Assembly: GCF_900156155.1 (NCBI RefSeq)
Contig: NZ_FTMD01000011.1
Span: 1-64,000, forward strand
Direction: 5' to 3'
Origin: Aromatoleum tolulyticum
Lineage (GTDB): Bacteria; Pseudomonadota; Gammaproteobacteria; Burkholderiales; Rhodocyclaceae
DNA: 64,000 nucleotides
In this document: positions 40,782-49,532 of the stretch, in pieces
Layout of the letters: each line of letters begins with the position of its first letter
How positions within the stretch are numbered: position 1 is the first letter of the stretch
Notes under the pieces: model-generated
Databases searched by the model: none
The model's input: only the letters and a program-made list of their open reading frames with translations
What the model was told of the DNA's origin: nothing
Program-made: the position numbers and the translations under genes

Positions 40782-41747
40782 GTGCAACACCTCACGGCCC
40801 ACCCCGATGGCATTCTCGCGGTGGACTCCGGCTACTGCCACCCCGGCCTTGCGGCCATTCACCTGATCATTCACGAGGGGCGTGCGGCCGTCGTTGACAC
40901 CGGCACCAACGCCTCGGCGCCACGCGTGCTGGCGGCGCTGGCCGCGGCCGGGATCGTGCCGGAGCGCGTGCAGTGGGTGATCCTGACGCATATCCATCTC
41001 GATCACGCCGGCGGCGCCGGCAGCCTGATGTGCGCGTTCCCGAACGCGAAGCTCGTCGTCCATCCGCGCGGCGTGCGCCACATGATCGATCCGGCGAAGC
41101 TGTGGGAAGGTACCTCGGCCGTGTATGGCGCGGAGCGCGCCTTCGCGCTGTACGGCCGGCTGGCGCCGGTCGAGGCCGAGCGCATCGTCGCCACCGAGGA
41201 GGACATGGTGCTCGATCTGGGCTCGCGCAGGCTGCGCATCCTGCACACGCCCGGGCACGCGAAGCACCACATCTGCATCTGGGACGAGACCGCGCGCGCC
41301 TTCTTCACCGGCGACACCTTCGGGCTGTCGTACCGCGAGTTCGACGTCGATGGCCGGCCGTCGGTGTACCCGACGACGACGCCGACGCAGTTCGATCCGG
41401 ATGCGCTGCACGAGTCGATCGACCGGCTGGTGAGCTATCGCCCCGATGCGATGTACCTGACCCACTACAGCCGCGTAACCGGCGTGGTCCGGCTCGCCGG
41501 GGACCTGCACCGGCTGATCGAAACGCAGATCGCGGTGGCGCGCGCGGCGCGCGGGGAAGGGGTCGCCCGCCATGTCGAGATCCTCGCGGGGCTGGAGCAG
41601 ATCGTGCGCGAGGAGGCCGAGCGTCATGGCTGGCCGCTGTCGGAAGAGGAAATCTTCCGGGTGTTGCGGACCGACCTCGAGCTCAATGCGCAGGGCCTGG
41701 GGATCTGGCTCGACGACTGCGCGCTGCGCGAACTGAGCACCGCCTGA
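40782..41747 (+). CDS. Metallo-beta-lactamase-fold hydrolase
   Basis: Binuclear metal hydrolase of 321 residues. The ligand motif is HIHLDH at 70-75, followed by HTPGHAKHH and FFTGDTFG. The C-terminal third is helical, with no further known domain. It resembles glyoxalase II-like and other thioester or lactone hydrolases. The substrate cannot be named. The start is a GTG at 40782 with GGAGGAAG correctly spaced. The upstream frame is open but has no other plausible start with a binding site. Confidence 0.82.
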   Translation: MQHLTAHPDGILAVDSGYCHPGLAAIHLIIHEGRAAVVDTGTNASAPRVLAALAAAGIVPERVQWVILTHIHLDHAGGAGSLMCAFPNAKLVVHPRGVRHMIDPAKLWEGTSAVYGAERAFALYGRLAPVEAERIVATEEDMVLDLGSRRLRILHTPGHAKHHICIWDETARAFFTGDTFGLSYREFDVDGRPSVYPTTTPTQFDPDALHESIDRLVSYRPDAMYLTHYSRVTGVVRLAGDLHRLIETQIAVARAARGEGVARHVEILAGLEQIVREEAERHGWPLSEEEIFRVLRTDLELNAQGLGIWLDDCALRELSTA

Positions 41748-41766
41748 TCCGTAGCGGGCCCGACGT

Positions 41767-42444
41767 CTACGGCGCCGCGTCGGCGGGCCGGGCCTGCAGC
41801 GCCTCGTACTTCGCCCGCGCGGCCGCGTCGCCCTGCAGTGCCGCCTGCGCGTACCAGTGTTCGGCCTGGCGGAGGTCGGCGGGCACGCCTTCGCCCGATT
41901 CGTACATCGACGCGACGATGTACTGCGCGCCGGCGTGCCCGGCGCGGGCCGCGGCGAGGTACCAGCGCGCGGCCGCCGCGAAATCCCGCGGCATGCCGTG
42001 GCCGACGTAGTACATGGTCGCGAGGCTGACCTGGGCTTCGGCGTGTCCCTGCTCGGCCGCGCGGCGGTACCACTCCGCCGCGATGGGGAGCGATTTCGCG
42101 ACCCCGCTGCCGCGGTCGTACAGCAGCGCGAAGTTGAACTGTGCCTGCGCGAGACCGGCCCCGGCCGAGCGCCTGAGCCAGCGCCATGCGGCGTCGGGTT
42201 CCGGCGCGACGGTCTCCTTGCGGAACAGCATCATCGCGAGGTTGAACTGGGCAAGCCGGTTGCCGGCGCGCGCGGCGCGTTCGAAGAGTTGCGCGGCCTC
42301 GTCGAAACGGCCGGCCTCGTAGGCGCTGACCGCGTTTTGCGCGAGCGCGGCGGGGGGCGTGGAATCGGCGCGGGCGGGGGCGTGGGCGCTTGCGGCGCCG
42401 AGCAGGCCGGCGGCCAGCAGCGTACGGCATGCCAGATGGCGCAT
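41767..42444 (-). CDS. Sel1-repeat periplasmic protein
   Basis: Protein of 225 residues with a signal peptide (LACRTLLAAGLLGAASAHAPARA). It has about five Sel1-like repeats of 36 residues, such as AAEWYRRAAEQGHAEAQVSL and AARWYLAAARAGHAGAQYIV. Such proteins are helical scaffolds for protein interactions, and the partner is not known. ATG 42444 has GGAGGA upstream. A perfect 8-base-arm dyad overlaps that ribosome binding site. It is divergent from tcdA. Confidence 0.85.
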   Translation of the reverse strand: MRHLACRTLLAAGLLGAASAHAPARADSTPPAALAQNAVSAYEAGRFDEAAQLFERAARAGNRLAQFNLAMMLFRKETVAPEPDAAWRWLRRSAGAGLAQAQFNFALLYDRGSGVAKSLPIAAEWYRRAAEQGHAEAQVSLATMYYVGHGMPRDFAAAARWYLAAARAGHAGAQYIVASMYESGEGVPADLRQAEHWYAQAALQGDAAARAKYEALQARPADAAP

Positions 42445-42453
42445 CGTGGGTCC

Positions 42454-42470
42454 TCCAATGGCCCATTGGA
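42454..42470. promoter_or_regulatory. Dyad over the ribosome binding site of the Sel1 gene
   Basis: TCCAATGG (42454-42461) and CCATTGGA (42463-42470) flank a single base. On the minus strand the arm overlaps GGAGGA, the presumed ribosome binding site. It may be an operator or an RNA hairpin that hides the site, although a one-base spacer makes an RNA hairpin strained. Confidence 0.35.
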
Positions 42471-42545
42471 GCGGAGGCGCGCAGGCGAGTTCATCGCGGC
42501 CGTGCTGCGGTAACATCCGCGCTTCTGCGTGCAACGGTAATTGCC

Positions 42546-43367
42546 ATGTCCGGCCCGAGTCCCGAATCCCCTGTCGAAGTCGATCGCGAACGCCGTTTCG
42601 GCGGCATCGCCCGCCTGTACGGCGCCGATGCGCCCGCGCGCCTCGACGCCGCGCATGCGTGCGTGATCGGCGTGGGCGGTGTCGGCTCGTGGATCGCGGA
42701 AGCGCTGGCGCGCAGCGGGGTGGGGCACATCACGCTGATCGACCTCGACCATGTCGCCGAGTCCAACATCAATCGCCAGATCCACGCGCTCGATCCGACA
42801 CTGGGGCAGGCCAAGGTGCTGGCGATGGCCGAGCGCATCCGCGCGATCAATCCGCATGCGCGCGTGGAGGTGGTCGAGGACTTCGTCACGCCGGACAACG
42901 CGGCGGACCTGCTGCAGGGCTTCGACGTCGTCGTCGATGCGATCGACAACGTGCGCGCCAAGGTCGCGATCGTGCTGGTGTGCCGGCGGCGGCGCATCCC
43001 GCTGATCGTCGCCGGCGGGGCCGGCGGCAAGACCGATCCGGGCCGCATCCGCGTCGACGACCTGTCGCGCACCGAGCAGGACCCGCTGCTCGCCAAGGTG
43101 CGCAAGCGCCTGCGCAGCGAGCACGGCTTTCCGCGCAATCCCAAGCGCCCGTTCGGCATCGAGGCGGTGTATTCGTGCGAGCCGCTGCGCCTCGACGACC
43201 TCGCGTGCGACCTGCCGCACGGGCCGCAGGGGCTGGCGTGCGCGGGCTACGGGTCGAGCGTCGCGGTGACGGCCTCGGTCGGCATGTTCGCCGCCGCGCG
43301 CGCGATCGAACGTCTGCTTGCGCCGCCGGTCGACGCCAGTCCGGAAACTGTCGAGAGCGAATCATGA
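42546..43367 (+). CDS. tcdA: tRNA threonylcarbamoyladenosine dehydratase
   Basis: E1-like enzyme (formerly CsdL/YgdL) that uses ATP to cyclise t6A37 of tRNAs reading ANN codons. It has 273 residues. Key motifs are ERRFGGIARLYGADA at the start, the nucleotide motif GVGGVGSWIAEALARSG, and DLDHVAESNINRQ. VVDAIDNVRAKVAIV and a late cysteine (YSCEPLRL) follow. The stop overlaps the start of cbiX in an ATGA arrangement. Confidence 0.93.
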   Translation: MSGPSPESPVEVDRERRFGGIARLYGADAPARLDAAHACVIGVGGVGSWIAEALARSGVGHITLIDLDHVAESNINRQIHALDPTLGQAKVLAMAERIRAINPHARVEVVEDFVTPDNAADLLQGFDVVVDAIDNVRAKVAIVLVCRRRRIPLIVAGGAGGKTDPGRIRVDDLSRTEQDPLLAKVRKRLRSEHGFPRNPKRPFGIEAVYSCEPLRLDDLACDLPHGPQGLACAGYGSSVAVTASVGMFAAARAIERLLAPPVDASPETVESES

Positions 43368-43756
43368 GCGATGCACATGCGGTGGTGCTGTTCGGGCACG
43401 GCGCCCGCGATCCCGAATGGGCGCGGTCGATGCAGCGCACGCGCGATCATCTGCGCACCCAGGCCCCCGCGCTGCGCGTCGAACTCGCCTTCCTCGAATT
43501 CATGACGCCGACGCTGGATGAGGCGATCGCCGCGCTGGCGCGCGACGGCATCCCGCATATCACCGTCGTGCCGATGTTCATCGCGCAGGGCGGGCACCTG
43601 AAGAGCGACGTGCCCCGGCTCGTCGCCAGCGCGCGCGCGCTTCACGCCGGCTGCGAGATCACGCTCGCACCGGCGGTCGGCGAGGCGGACGGCGTGATCG
43701 CGGCGATGGCGAACTACGCGCTGGGGTGCAGCGGGGCGGCTTCCGCCGCGGACTGA
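43364..43756 (+). CDS. cbiX: CbiX-type chelatase (sirohydrochlorin)
   Basis: Short single-domain chelatase of 130 residues that inserts cobalt or iron into sirohydrochlorin. The N-terminal FGHGARDPEW histidine and the second metal-binding segment VVPMFIAQGGHLKSDVP are intact. The enzyme works as a homodimer in this small (CbiXS) form. Its ATG overlaps the tcdA stop. Whether it serves cobalamin or siroheme cannot be told from the window. Confidence 0.9.
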   Translation: MSDAHAVVLFGHGARDPEWARSMQRTRDHLRTQAPALRVELAFLEFMTPTLDEAIAALARDGIPHITVVPMFIAQGGHLKSDVPRLVASARALHAGCEITLAPAVGEADGVIAAMANYALGCSGAASAAD

Positions 43757-43803
43757 GCGACCCGGCAACGCATAGCGGTTGCCCGCATTCCTGTTGACTC
43801 GGC

Positions 43804-43829
43804 TGAATATAAGAATAAACTTATATTCA
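43804..43829. promoter_or_regulatory. AT-rich palindromic operator abutting the RND adaptor gene
   Basis: TGAATATAAG (43804-43813) and CTTATATTCA (43820-43829) are perfect 10-base arms with a 6-base spacer. The last base is the A of the adaptor's ATG. A TTGACT at 43794-43799 with TAAACT 16 bases on would place the transcript start at or very near the start codon. AT-rich dyads of this kind are typical of ArsR/BigR/SqrR-like repressors, but no regulator gene lies beside it in the window. Confidence 0.68.
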
Positions 43830-44881
43830 TGACGAGATATTCCATCATCCGGTTCGTGTTGCCCGCATTTGCGCTGGTCATTGCTCCCCTGGCGCAGGCG
43901 CAGGTGTCGACGCAGCGCATCGAGGCGCGCGCGGTCGGCCTGACCCATCCTGCCGAGGCCACGCTGGAGGCGGTGCATCAGGCCACGCTCGCGGCGCAGG
44001 TCCCCGGTCGCATCGTCGAACTCAAGGTCGATGCCGGCGACCGCGTTGCGAAGGGGCAGGTGCTGCTGCGCATCGACGCGGCCGAGGCGAGCCAGGCCGT
44101 CGCCGGCGCCGAAGCCGGCATCGCGCAGGCCCAGGCCAGCCAGATCAACGCGAAAGCGGCGTACGAGCGCACGAAGACCCTCGTCGAGCGCAAGTTCGTC
44201 AGCCAGTCGGCGCTCGACCAGGCCAGGGCGTCGTTCGACGCGGCCGAGGCCCAGCTGCGCGCGGCGCGCGCCGGACGCGGCCAGGCGGCGACGGTGCAGG
44301 GCTACACGACGATCATCGCGCCGCTCGCGGGGCTGGTCGCGGCGCGCCACGTCGAGCTGGGCGAGATGGCGCAGCCGGGGCGGCAGCTCGTGACCGTGTA
44401 CGACCCCGCGGCGATGCGTGCCGTGGTCGATGTGCCGCAGCAGCGCCTCGCCGGCCTCGCGCCCGGGCAGATCCGCGCGCGCGTCGAGCTGCCCGATTCC
44501 GGCCGCTGGCTCGATGCCGCGAGCGTCACGGTGCTGCCGGCGGCCGATCCGCGCACGCACACGGTGCGTGTGCGTGTCGATCTGCCGGCGAACGCCGAAG
44601 GCCTCGTGCCGGGGACCTTCGCGCGCGTGCATTTCGCGACCGGCGAAGGCTCGCGTATCGCCGTCCCGGCCGGTGCGATCCTGCGCCGTGGCGAAGTGAC
44701 CGGCGTCTACGTCGCCGACGGCACGGGCGGCTTCGCGCTGCGCCAGATCCGTGCGGGCGAGCCGCTGGCGGACGGCAGCGTCGAGGTGCTCGCGGGGCTC
44801 GTCGGGGGCGAGGACGTCGCGCTCGATCCGGTGCAGGCCGGCATTGTGATGCGTGCCGCCCGCAACGGCGCCGCGCGCTGA
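43829..44881 (+). CDS. RND efflux periplasmic adaptor subunit
   Basis: Membrane fusion protein of a tripartite RND pump, 350 residues. A signal peptide (IRFVLPAFALVIAPLAQA) is followed by the lipoyl-like half motif QVPGRIVELKVDAGDRVAKG. A short helical hairpin comes next, then a second lipoyl half (GYTTIIAPLAGLVAARHVELGEM) and beta-barrel domains. The start ATG 43829 gives the signal peptide directly but has no ribosome binding site upstream, so the mRNA may be leaderless. It is the first gene of a three-gene unit with the pump and a DUF2892 protein. Confidence 0.88.
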   Translation: MTRYSIIRFVLPAFALVIAPLAQAQVSTQRIEARAVGLTHPAEATLEAVHQATLAAQVPGRIVELKVDAGDRVAKGQVLLRIDAAEASQAVAGAEAGIAQAQASQINAKAAYERTKTLVERKFVSQSALDQARASFDAAEAQLRAARAGRGQAATVQGYTTIIAPLAGLVAARHVELGEMAQPGRQLVTVYDPAAMRAVVDVPQQRLAGLAPGQIRARVELPDSGRWLDAASVTVLPAADPRTHTVRVRVDLPANAEGLVPGTFARVHFATGEGSRIAVPAGAILRRGEVTGVYVADGTGGFALRQIRAGEPLADGSVEVLAGLVGGEDVALDPVQAGIVMRAARNGAAR

Positions 44882-44891
44882 GGGGGCATCG

Positions 44892-47800
44892 ATGAGCCTC
44901 GGCATCTCCGGCCGCATCGCCGGCGCCTTCCAGCGCAACGCGCTGACGCCGCTCCTCGCGCTGATCCTGCTGCTGATGGGCGTGTTCGCGACGCTCGTGA
45001 CGCCCAAGGAGGAAGAGCCGCAGATCGACGTCACGATGGCGAACGTGCTGGTGCCCTTCCCGGGGGCCTCCGCGCGCGACGTCGAGGCGCTGGTTTCGCG
45101 CCCCGCCGAACAAGTGCTGTCGCGCATGGCGGGCGTCGAGCACGTGTACTCCGTGTCGCGCCCCGGCATGGCGGTGATCACGGTGCAGTTCGAGGTCGGC
45201 GTGCCGAACCAGGACGCGTTGGTGCGCCTCTACGACACGGTGCATTCGAACAAGGACTGGCTGAGCCCGCAACTCGGCGTCGGCGAGCCCATCGTCAAGC
45301 CCAAGGGCATCGACGACGTGCCGATCGTGAGCCTGACCTTGTGGACCGCCGACCCGGAGCGCACGGGCTTCGACATGCAGCAGGTGTCGCGCGCGGTGGA
45401 GCTCGAGATCAAGCGCATCGAGGGCACGCGCGACGTCACGACCATCGGTGGGCCGGGGCACGTCGTGCGCGTGCTGATGGATACCCAGAGCATGAACGCG
45501 CACGGCGTCACTGCGCAGGACGTGCGCGCGGCGCTGCAGCTCGCGAACGCGTCGCAGCCCGCGGGCAGCCTCGTCGCCGGCAACCGCGAGGTGCTGGTGC
45601 AGACCGGCACCTATCTCGAATCGGCCGAGGACGTGCGCAGCCTCGTTGTCGGCGCCGCCGGTGGGAAGCCGGTGTTCATGCGCGACGTCGCGCGCATCGA
45701 GGACGGCCCGGACCAGCCGACGCAATACGTGTGGTTCGGCACCGGTGCGGCCGCGGACAAGGTCGGCATCGCCGAGCAGGGCGTGTTCCCGGCGGTCACG
45801 CTGTCGGTGTCGAAGAAGCCGGGTGCGAACGCCGCGGATGTCGCCGACGACGTGCTCGCGCGCGCCGAGGCGCTGCGCGGCGAGCTGATCCCCGAGGGCG
45901 TCAACTTCACCGTCACGCGCAATTACGGCAAGACCGCCAACGACAAGGCCAACACGCTGATCGGCAAGCTCGTGTTCGCGACCTCCGCGGTCGTGCTGCT
46001 GGTGTTCTTCGCGCTCGGCCGGCGCGAGGCGCTGATCGTCGGTGTCGCGGTGGGCCTCACGCTCGCGGCGACGCTGTTCGCGTCCTGGGCGTGGGGTTTC
46101 ACGCTCAACCGGGTGAGCCTGTTCGCGCTGATCTTTTCGATAGGCATCCTCGTCGACGACGCGATCGTCGTGGTGGAGAACATCCACCGCTGGCACACGC
46201 TGGAGCCCGACACGCCGCTGTGGCAGCTCATCCCGCGTGCCGTCGACGAGGTCGGCGGGCCAACGATTCTCGCGACTTTCACGGTGATCGCGGCGCTGCT
46301 GCCGATGGCCTTCGTCACCGGCCTGATGGGGCCGTACATGAGCCCGATCCCGATCAATGCGTCGATGGGCATGTTCATCTCGCTCGCGGTCGCCTTCGTC
46401 GTGACGCCGTGGCTCGCGCAACGCCTGCTCAAGTCCGTCGATGCGCATCACCACGAGGGTGAGGACAAGCTCACCGCGCGCCTCGACCGCGTCTTCCGCC
46501 GCACCATGTCGCCGATGCTCGACCCCGTGCGCGGCGGCGGCGCGCGCCTCAAGCTGTGGCTGATCGTCGTCGCGCTGATCGTCGTGTCGGTCGCGCTGCC
46601 GGTGTTCAAGCTGGTCGCGCTGAAGATGCTGCCGCTCGACAACAAGAGCGAGTTCCAGGTCGTGCTCGACATGCCGGTCGATACGCCGGTCGAGGAAACC
46701 GCGCGCGTGCTGCGCGAGATCGGCGGATACCTCGGCACGGTCGAGGAGGTCAGCGACTGGCAGGCCTACGCCGGCACCGCGAGCCCGATCAACTTCAACG
46801 GCCTGGTGCGCCAGTACTACCTGCGCAGCGGCCCCGAGGTTGGCGACATCCAGGTGAACCTCGTCGACAAGAAGCATCGCGATCGCAAGAGCCACGAGAT
46901 CGCCACCGCGGTGCGCGCCGAGGTCACGCGCATCGCGCGCGCGGCGGGCGGCAACGCGAAGACCGTCGAGGTGCCGCCCGGCCCGCCGGTGCTGTCGCCC
47001 ATCGTCGCCGAGGTGTACGGGCCGGACTACGCGGGCCAGACCTTGGTCGCGCGCAAGGTCCGCGCAGCGTTCGAGGGCACGGCGGACATCGTGGATGTCG
47101 ACGACACCGTCGACGAGGCCGCGCCCAAGCTCGTGCTGCGCGTCGACCAGGCCAAGGCCGCGCGCATGGGCGTCGCCCAGGCCGACATCGTCGAGGTCGT
47201 GCGCCTCGGGCTGTCCGGCGAGGACGTCACGCCGATCCACGGCGGCGACAACAAGTACGAGATCCCGGTGCGCATCCAGCTGCCGTCCGAGCGCCAGTCC
47301 AGCGTCGATGCGCTCCTCGCGCTCAAGGTGCGCGCGCGCGACGGCACGCTGGTGTCGGTGTCGGAGCTCGTCACGGTGCAGGAGACGACGCGCGAACAGG
47401 TGATCTACCGCAAGGACCTGCTGCCCGTCGTGTACGTCACCGGCGACATGAGCGGCCATCTGGATTCGCCGCTCTACGGCATGTTCGACATCCGCGCGCA
47501 GATCCGCGACATGCCGCTCGCCGGCGCGCCGGGCCTCGCCGGGACGCTGGGCGAATGGTTCATCCGCCAGCCCGCCGAGGCCTACGCGGGCTACAGCGTG
47601 AAGTGGGACGGCGAGTGGCAGGTCACCTACGAGACCTTCCGCGACATGGGCGCCGCCTACGCGGTCGGCCTGATCCTGATCTACCTGCTGGTCGTCGCCC
47701 AGTTCCGCAGCTACCTCGTGCCGCTCATCATCATGGCGCCGATCCCGCTCACGATCATCGGCGTGATGCCCGGCCACGCACTGCTGGGTGCGCATTACAC

Positions 47801-48140
47801 GGCCACCTCGATGATCGGGATGATCGCGCTCGCCGGCATCATCGTGCGCAACTCGATCCTGCTCGTGGATTTCGTCAATCAGCAGGTGCGCGCGGGCGTC
47901 GATCTCGGCGAGGCGGTGATCCGCGCGGCGGCCGTGCGCGCCAAGCCGATCGGCCTGACCGCGCTCGCGGCGATGATCGGCGCGCTCTTCATCCTCGACG
48001 ACCCCATCTTCAACGGGCTGGCGATCAGCCTGATCTTCGGCATCTTCGTGTCCACCGTGCTGACGCTGGTGGTCATTCCGGTGCTGTATTTCGCCGCGAT
48101 GCGGACTCGCATCGCGCAACTGCAAGGAGAAACACCATGA
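44892..48140 (+). CDS. RND efflux transporter (inner-membrane pump)
   Basis: Proton-driven pump of 1082 residues in the AcrB-like superfamily. The start region FQRNALTPLLALILLLMGVF is TM1, followed by EEPQIDVTMANVLVPFPGAS, the conserved pore-domain entry. The TM4 region GILVDDAIVVVENIHR carries the two proton-relay aspartates, and the C-terminal half is complete to VVIPVLYFAAM. AGGGGG precedes ATG 44892. The stop overlaps the next gene. It belongs to a less studied RND branch with short adaptors. The substrate is not known, and no outer-membrane factor gene is adjacent. Confidence 0.88.
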   Translation: MSLGISGRIAGAFQRNALTPLLALILLLMGVFATLVTPKEEEPQIDVTMANVLVPFPGASARDVEALVSRPAEQVLSRMAGVEHVYSVSRPGMAVITVQFEVGVPNQDALVRLYDTVHSNKDWLSPQLGVGEPIVKPKGIDDVPIVSLTLWTADPERTGFDMQQVSRAVELEIKRIEGTRDVTTIGGPGHVVRVLMDTQSMNAHGVTAQDVRAALQLANASQPAGSLVAGNREVLVQTGTYLESAEDVRSLVVGAAGGKPVFMRDVARIEDGPDQPTQYVWFGTGAAADKVGIAEQGVFPAVTLSVSKKPGANAADVADDVLARAEALRGELIPEGVNFTVTRNYGKTANDKANTLIGKLVFATSAVVLLVFFALGRREALIVGVAVGLTLAATLFASWAWGFTLNRVSLFALIFSIGILVDDAIVVVENIHRWHTLEPDTPLWQLIPRAVDEVGGPTILATFTVIAALLPMAFVTGLMGPYMSPIPINASMGMFISLAVAFVVTPWLAQRLLKSVDAHHHEGEDKLTARLDRVFRRTMSPMLDPVRGGGARLKLWLIVVALIVVSVALPVFKLVALKMLPLDNKSEFQVVLDMPVDTPVEETARVLREIGGYLGTVEEVSDWQAYAGTASPINFNGLVRQYYLRSGPEVGDIQVNLVDKKHRDRKSHEIATAVRAEVTRIARAAGGNAKTVEVPPGPPVLSPIVAEVYGPDYAGQTLVARKVRAAFEGTADIVDVDDTVDEAAPKLVLRVDQAKAARMGVAQADIVEVVRLGLSGEDVTPIHGGDNKYEIPVRIQLPSERQSSVDALLALKVRARDGTLVSVSELVTVQETTREQVIYRKDLLPVVYVTGDMSGHLDSPLYGMFDIRAQIRDMPLAGAPGLAGTLGEWFIRQPAEAYAGYSVKWDGEWQVTYETFRDMGAAYAVGLILIYLLVVAQFRSYLVPLIIMAPIPLTIIGVMPGHALLGAHYTATSMIGMIALAGIIVRNSILLVDFVNQQVRAGVDLGEAVIRAAAVRAKPIGLTALAAMIGALFILDDPIFNGLAISLIFGIFVSTVLTLVVIPVLYFAAMRTRIAQLQGETP

Positions 48141-48361
48141 CGCTGACCGTCAACCAGTTCGTCCGCATCTTCGCCGGCGCCTTCGTGCTGATCTCGCTCG
48201 CGCTCGGCGTCGATGGCTCGCCGTTGTTCGTGAGCAAGAACTTCCTGTGGTTCACCGCCTTCGTCGGCGCGAACCTGTTCCAGAGCGGCTTCACGCGCTT
48301 CTGCCCGCTGGAGATCTTCCTGCGCAAGGCGGGCGTGCCGGACAGCGCCGGCTGCCGCTGA
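48137..48361 (+). CDS. DUF2892 (YgaP-like) small membrane protein
   Basis: Protein of 74 residues with two hydrophobic helices. The pattern VNQFVRIFAGAFVLISLALG and NLFQSGFTRFCPLEIFLRKA matches the DUF2892 transmembrane domain found in YgaP rhodanese and as a stand-alone protein. The FCPLE motif is conserved. The ATG overlaps the pump stop in an ATGA arrangement, so it is translationally coupled to the efflux system. In other betaproteobacteria this domain is often linked with sulfur-responsive ArsR regulators. Confidence 0.82.
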   Translation: MTLTVNQFVRIFAGAFVLISLALGVDGSPLFVSKNFLWFTAFVGANLFQSGFTRFCPLEIFLRKAGVPDSAGCR

Positions 48362-48458
48362 TTTCTTGCGCGCGGGGACGGGCAGCGAAAGGATTCGGTG
48401 TGGATGACGGCGGAGGGCTACAATCGGCCTGTCATCGACCCTGCAGCCCGCCCGGCCC

Positions 48459-48776
48459 ATGAACGATCGCGCATCCCACATCGAACGGCGGCTCGACCGC
48501 CGCATCCCGCTCGGCTGCCCCGCCGTCATCCGGCTGAAAACCGGTGAAACGGTGCGGGCCGAGTGCGTCGAGATCAGCGTCGGCGGGATGACCTTGCGGG
48601 CACCCTACGTGCCGGGGGAGGCCGAAGTCCTCGAAGTGATGGTCTCGGTGCCCGGCAGCAGCGGCGCGATATCGTCGCGCCCGCCGCTCGTGACGCGGCT
48701 CGAAGTGAAGCGCTGCCACGCGGTCGGGCAGGGCCTGTACGAGATCGGCGGCACGACCGTGCGCGTCGTCGGCTGA
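48459..48776 (+). CDS. PilZ-domain protein
   Basis: Protein of 105 residues that is mostly one PilZ-like beta-barrel, a cyclic-di-GMP receptor fold. The arginine-rich ERRLDRRIPLGCPAVI supplies the R-X3-R element. EISVGGM fits the (D/N)-X-S-X-X-G motif except that Glu replaces Asp/Asn, so binding may be altered. It stands alone between the RND operon and convergent dsbB. A TACAAT at 48419-48424 could be its -10 box. Confidence 0.75.
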   Translation: MNDRASHIERRLDRRIPLGCPAVIRLKTGETVRAECVEISVGGMTLRAPYVPGEAEVLEVMVSVPGSSGAISSRPPLVTRLEVKRCHAVGQGLYEIGGTTVRVVG

Positions 48777-48794
48777 CGCGCACCGCTCACGATT

Positions 48795-49307
48795 TCAGCC
48801 GCGCAGCTTTCCGCGCACGATCAGCGTGATCGCCCCGATCGCGATCAGCGTCAGCGTCACCAGCGACCAGTTCGCGATCGAAAGTCCCAGGAAGCTCCAG
48901 TCGATCTTGGTGCAATCGCCCGTTCCCTGGAAGATCATCGGCAGCGCATCCCCCAGCGGAAAACTTCCCAGCATGAATTCGAGATCGGGGCCGCACTCGG
49001 CGATTTCCGGCGGATAGATCTGGATCCAGGTCTGGCGCGCGGCGACGCCTGCGCCTGCCAAGGCAGCCAAAAGGATCAGCCCCGAGTAGACGCGCGTGCC
49101 CGTCCGGCCCGGATTGTGCAGCCCCGCGACGAGCGCGAACAGCGCGACCGCGATGAAGGCATAGCGCTGCATGATGCACATCGGGCAGGGCTCGAGGCCG
49201 ACGTAGTGCTGCAGATAGAGCCCGAACCCGAGCAGGCCGACGCAGGCGGCGAACAGTCCGAGGAAGAGGATGCGGGAGGACGGTGCGGATGAATTCATCA
49301 TGGGCAT
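48795..49307 (-). CDS. dsbB: Disulfide bond formation protein B
   Basis: Inner-membrane quinone reductase that reoxidises DsbA. It has 170 residues and four membrane helices. The first cysteine pair is EPCPMCIMQR, with Arg after it as in E. coli. The second pair is in ECGPDLEF and GTGDCTKIDW in the large periplasmic loop. The start is uncertain: ATG 49307, or 49301, where MNSSAPSS would begin the protein. Neither has a strong ribosome binding site. Confidence 0.93.
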   Translation of the reverse strand: MPMMNSSAPSSRILFLGLFAACVGLLGFGLYLQHYVGLEPCPMCIMQRYAFIAVALFALVAGLHNPGRTGTRVYSGLILLAALAGAGVAARQTWIQIYPPEIAECGPDLEFMLGSFPLGDALPMIFQGTGDCTKIDWSFLGLSIANWSLVTLTLIAIGAITLIVRGKLRG

Positions 49308-49532
49308 GAACGGGGGAATGAGGCGCGATTGTAGGTCAGTCCGGGCGGTTCGTCCCCTGCCGGCGGGAAAAGTTCAGTCGCGTCGCAAGCCCCAGGGCTG
49401 CGTGCGCGACGATCCGGTGCTCGAAACGGTCGTGCAGATCCTGCAACAGTGAAGTGCAGGTATTCGGGTTTTTCCGCAACAATGCTTCCCCTAAAGTGAC
49501 CCCATCGACAAACCACTTCGATGGAGCACCGA

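Noticed and set aside
44526-48125. 1199-codon open frame opposite the RND pump
   Set aside because: The plus-strand pump is intact with all RND motifs. The antisense translation is an Arg/His/Asp-rich shadow.
49270-49452. Sixty-codon open frame between dsbB and azoR
   Set aside because: The first part overlaps dsbB on the other strand, there is no ribosome binding site, and the end (VLETVVQILQQ) matches nothing I recognise.
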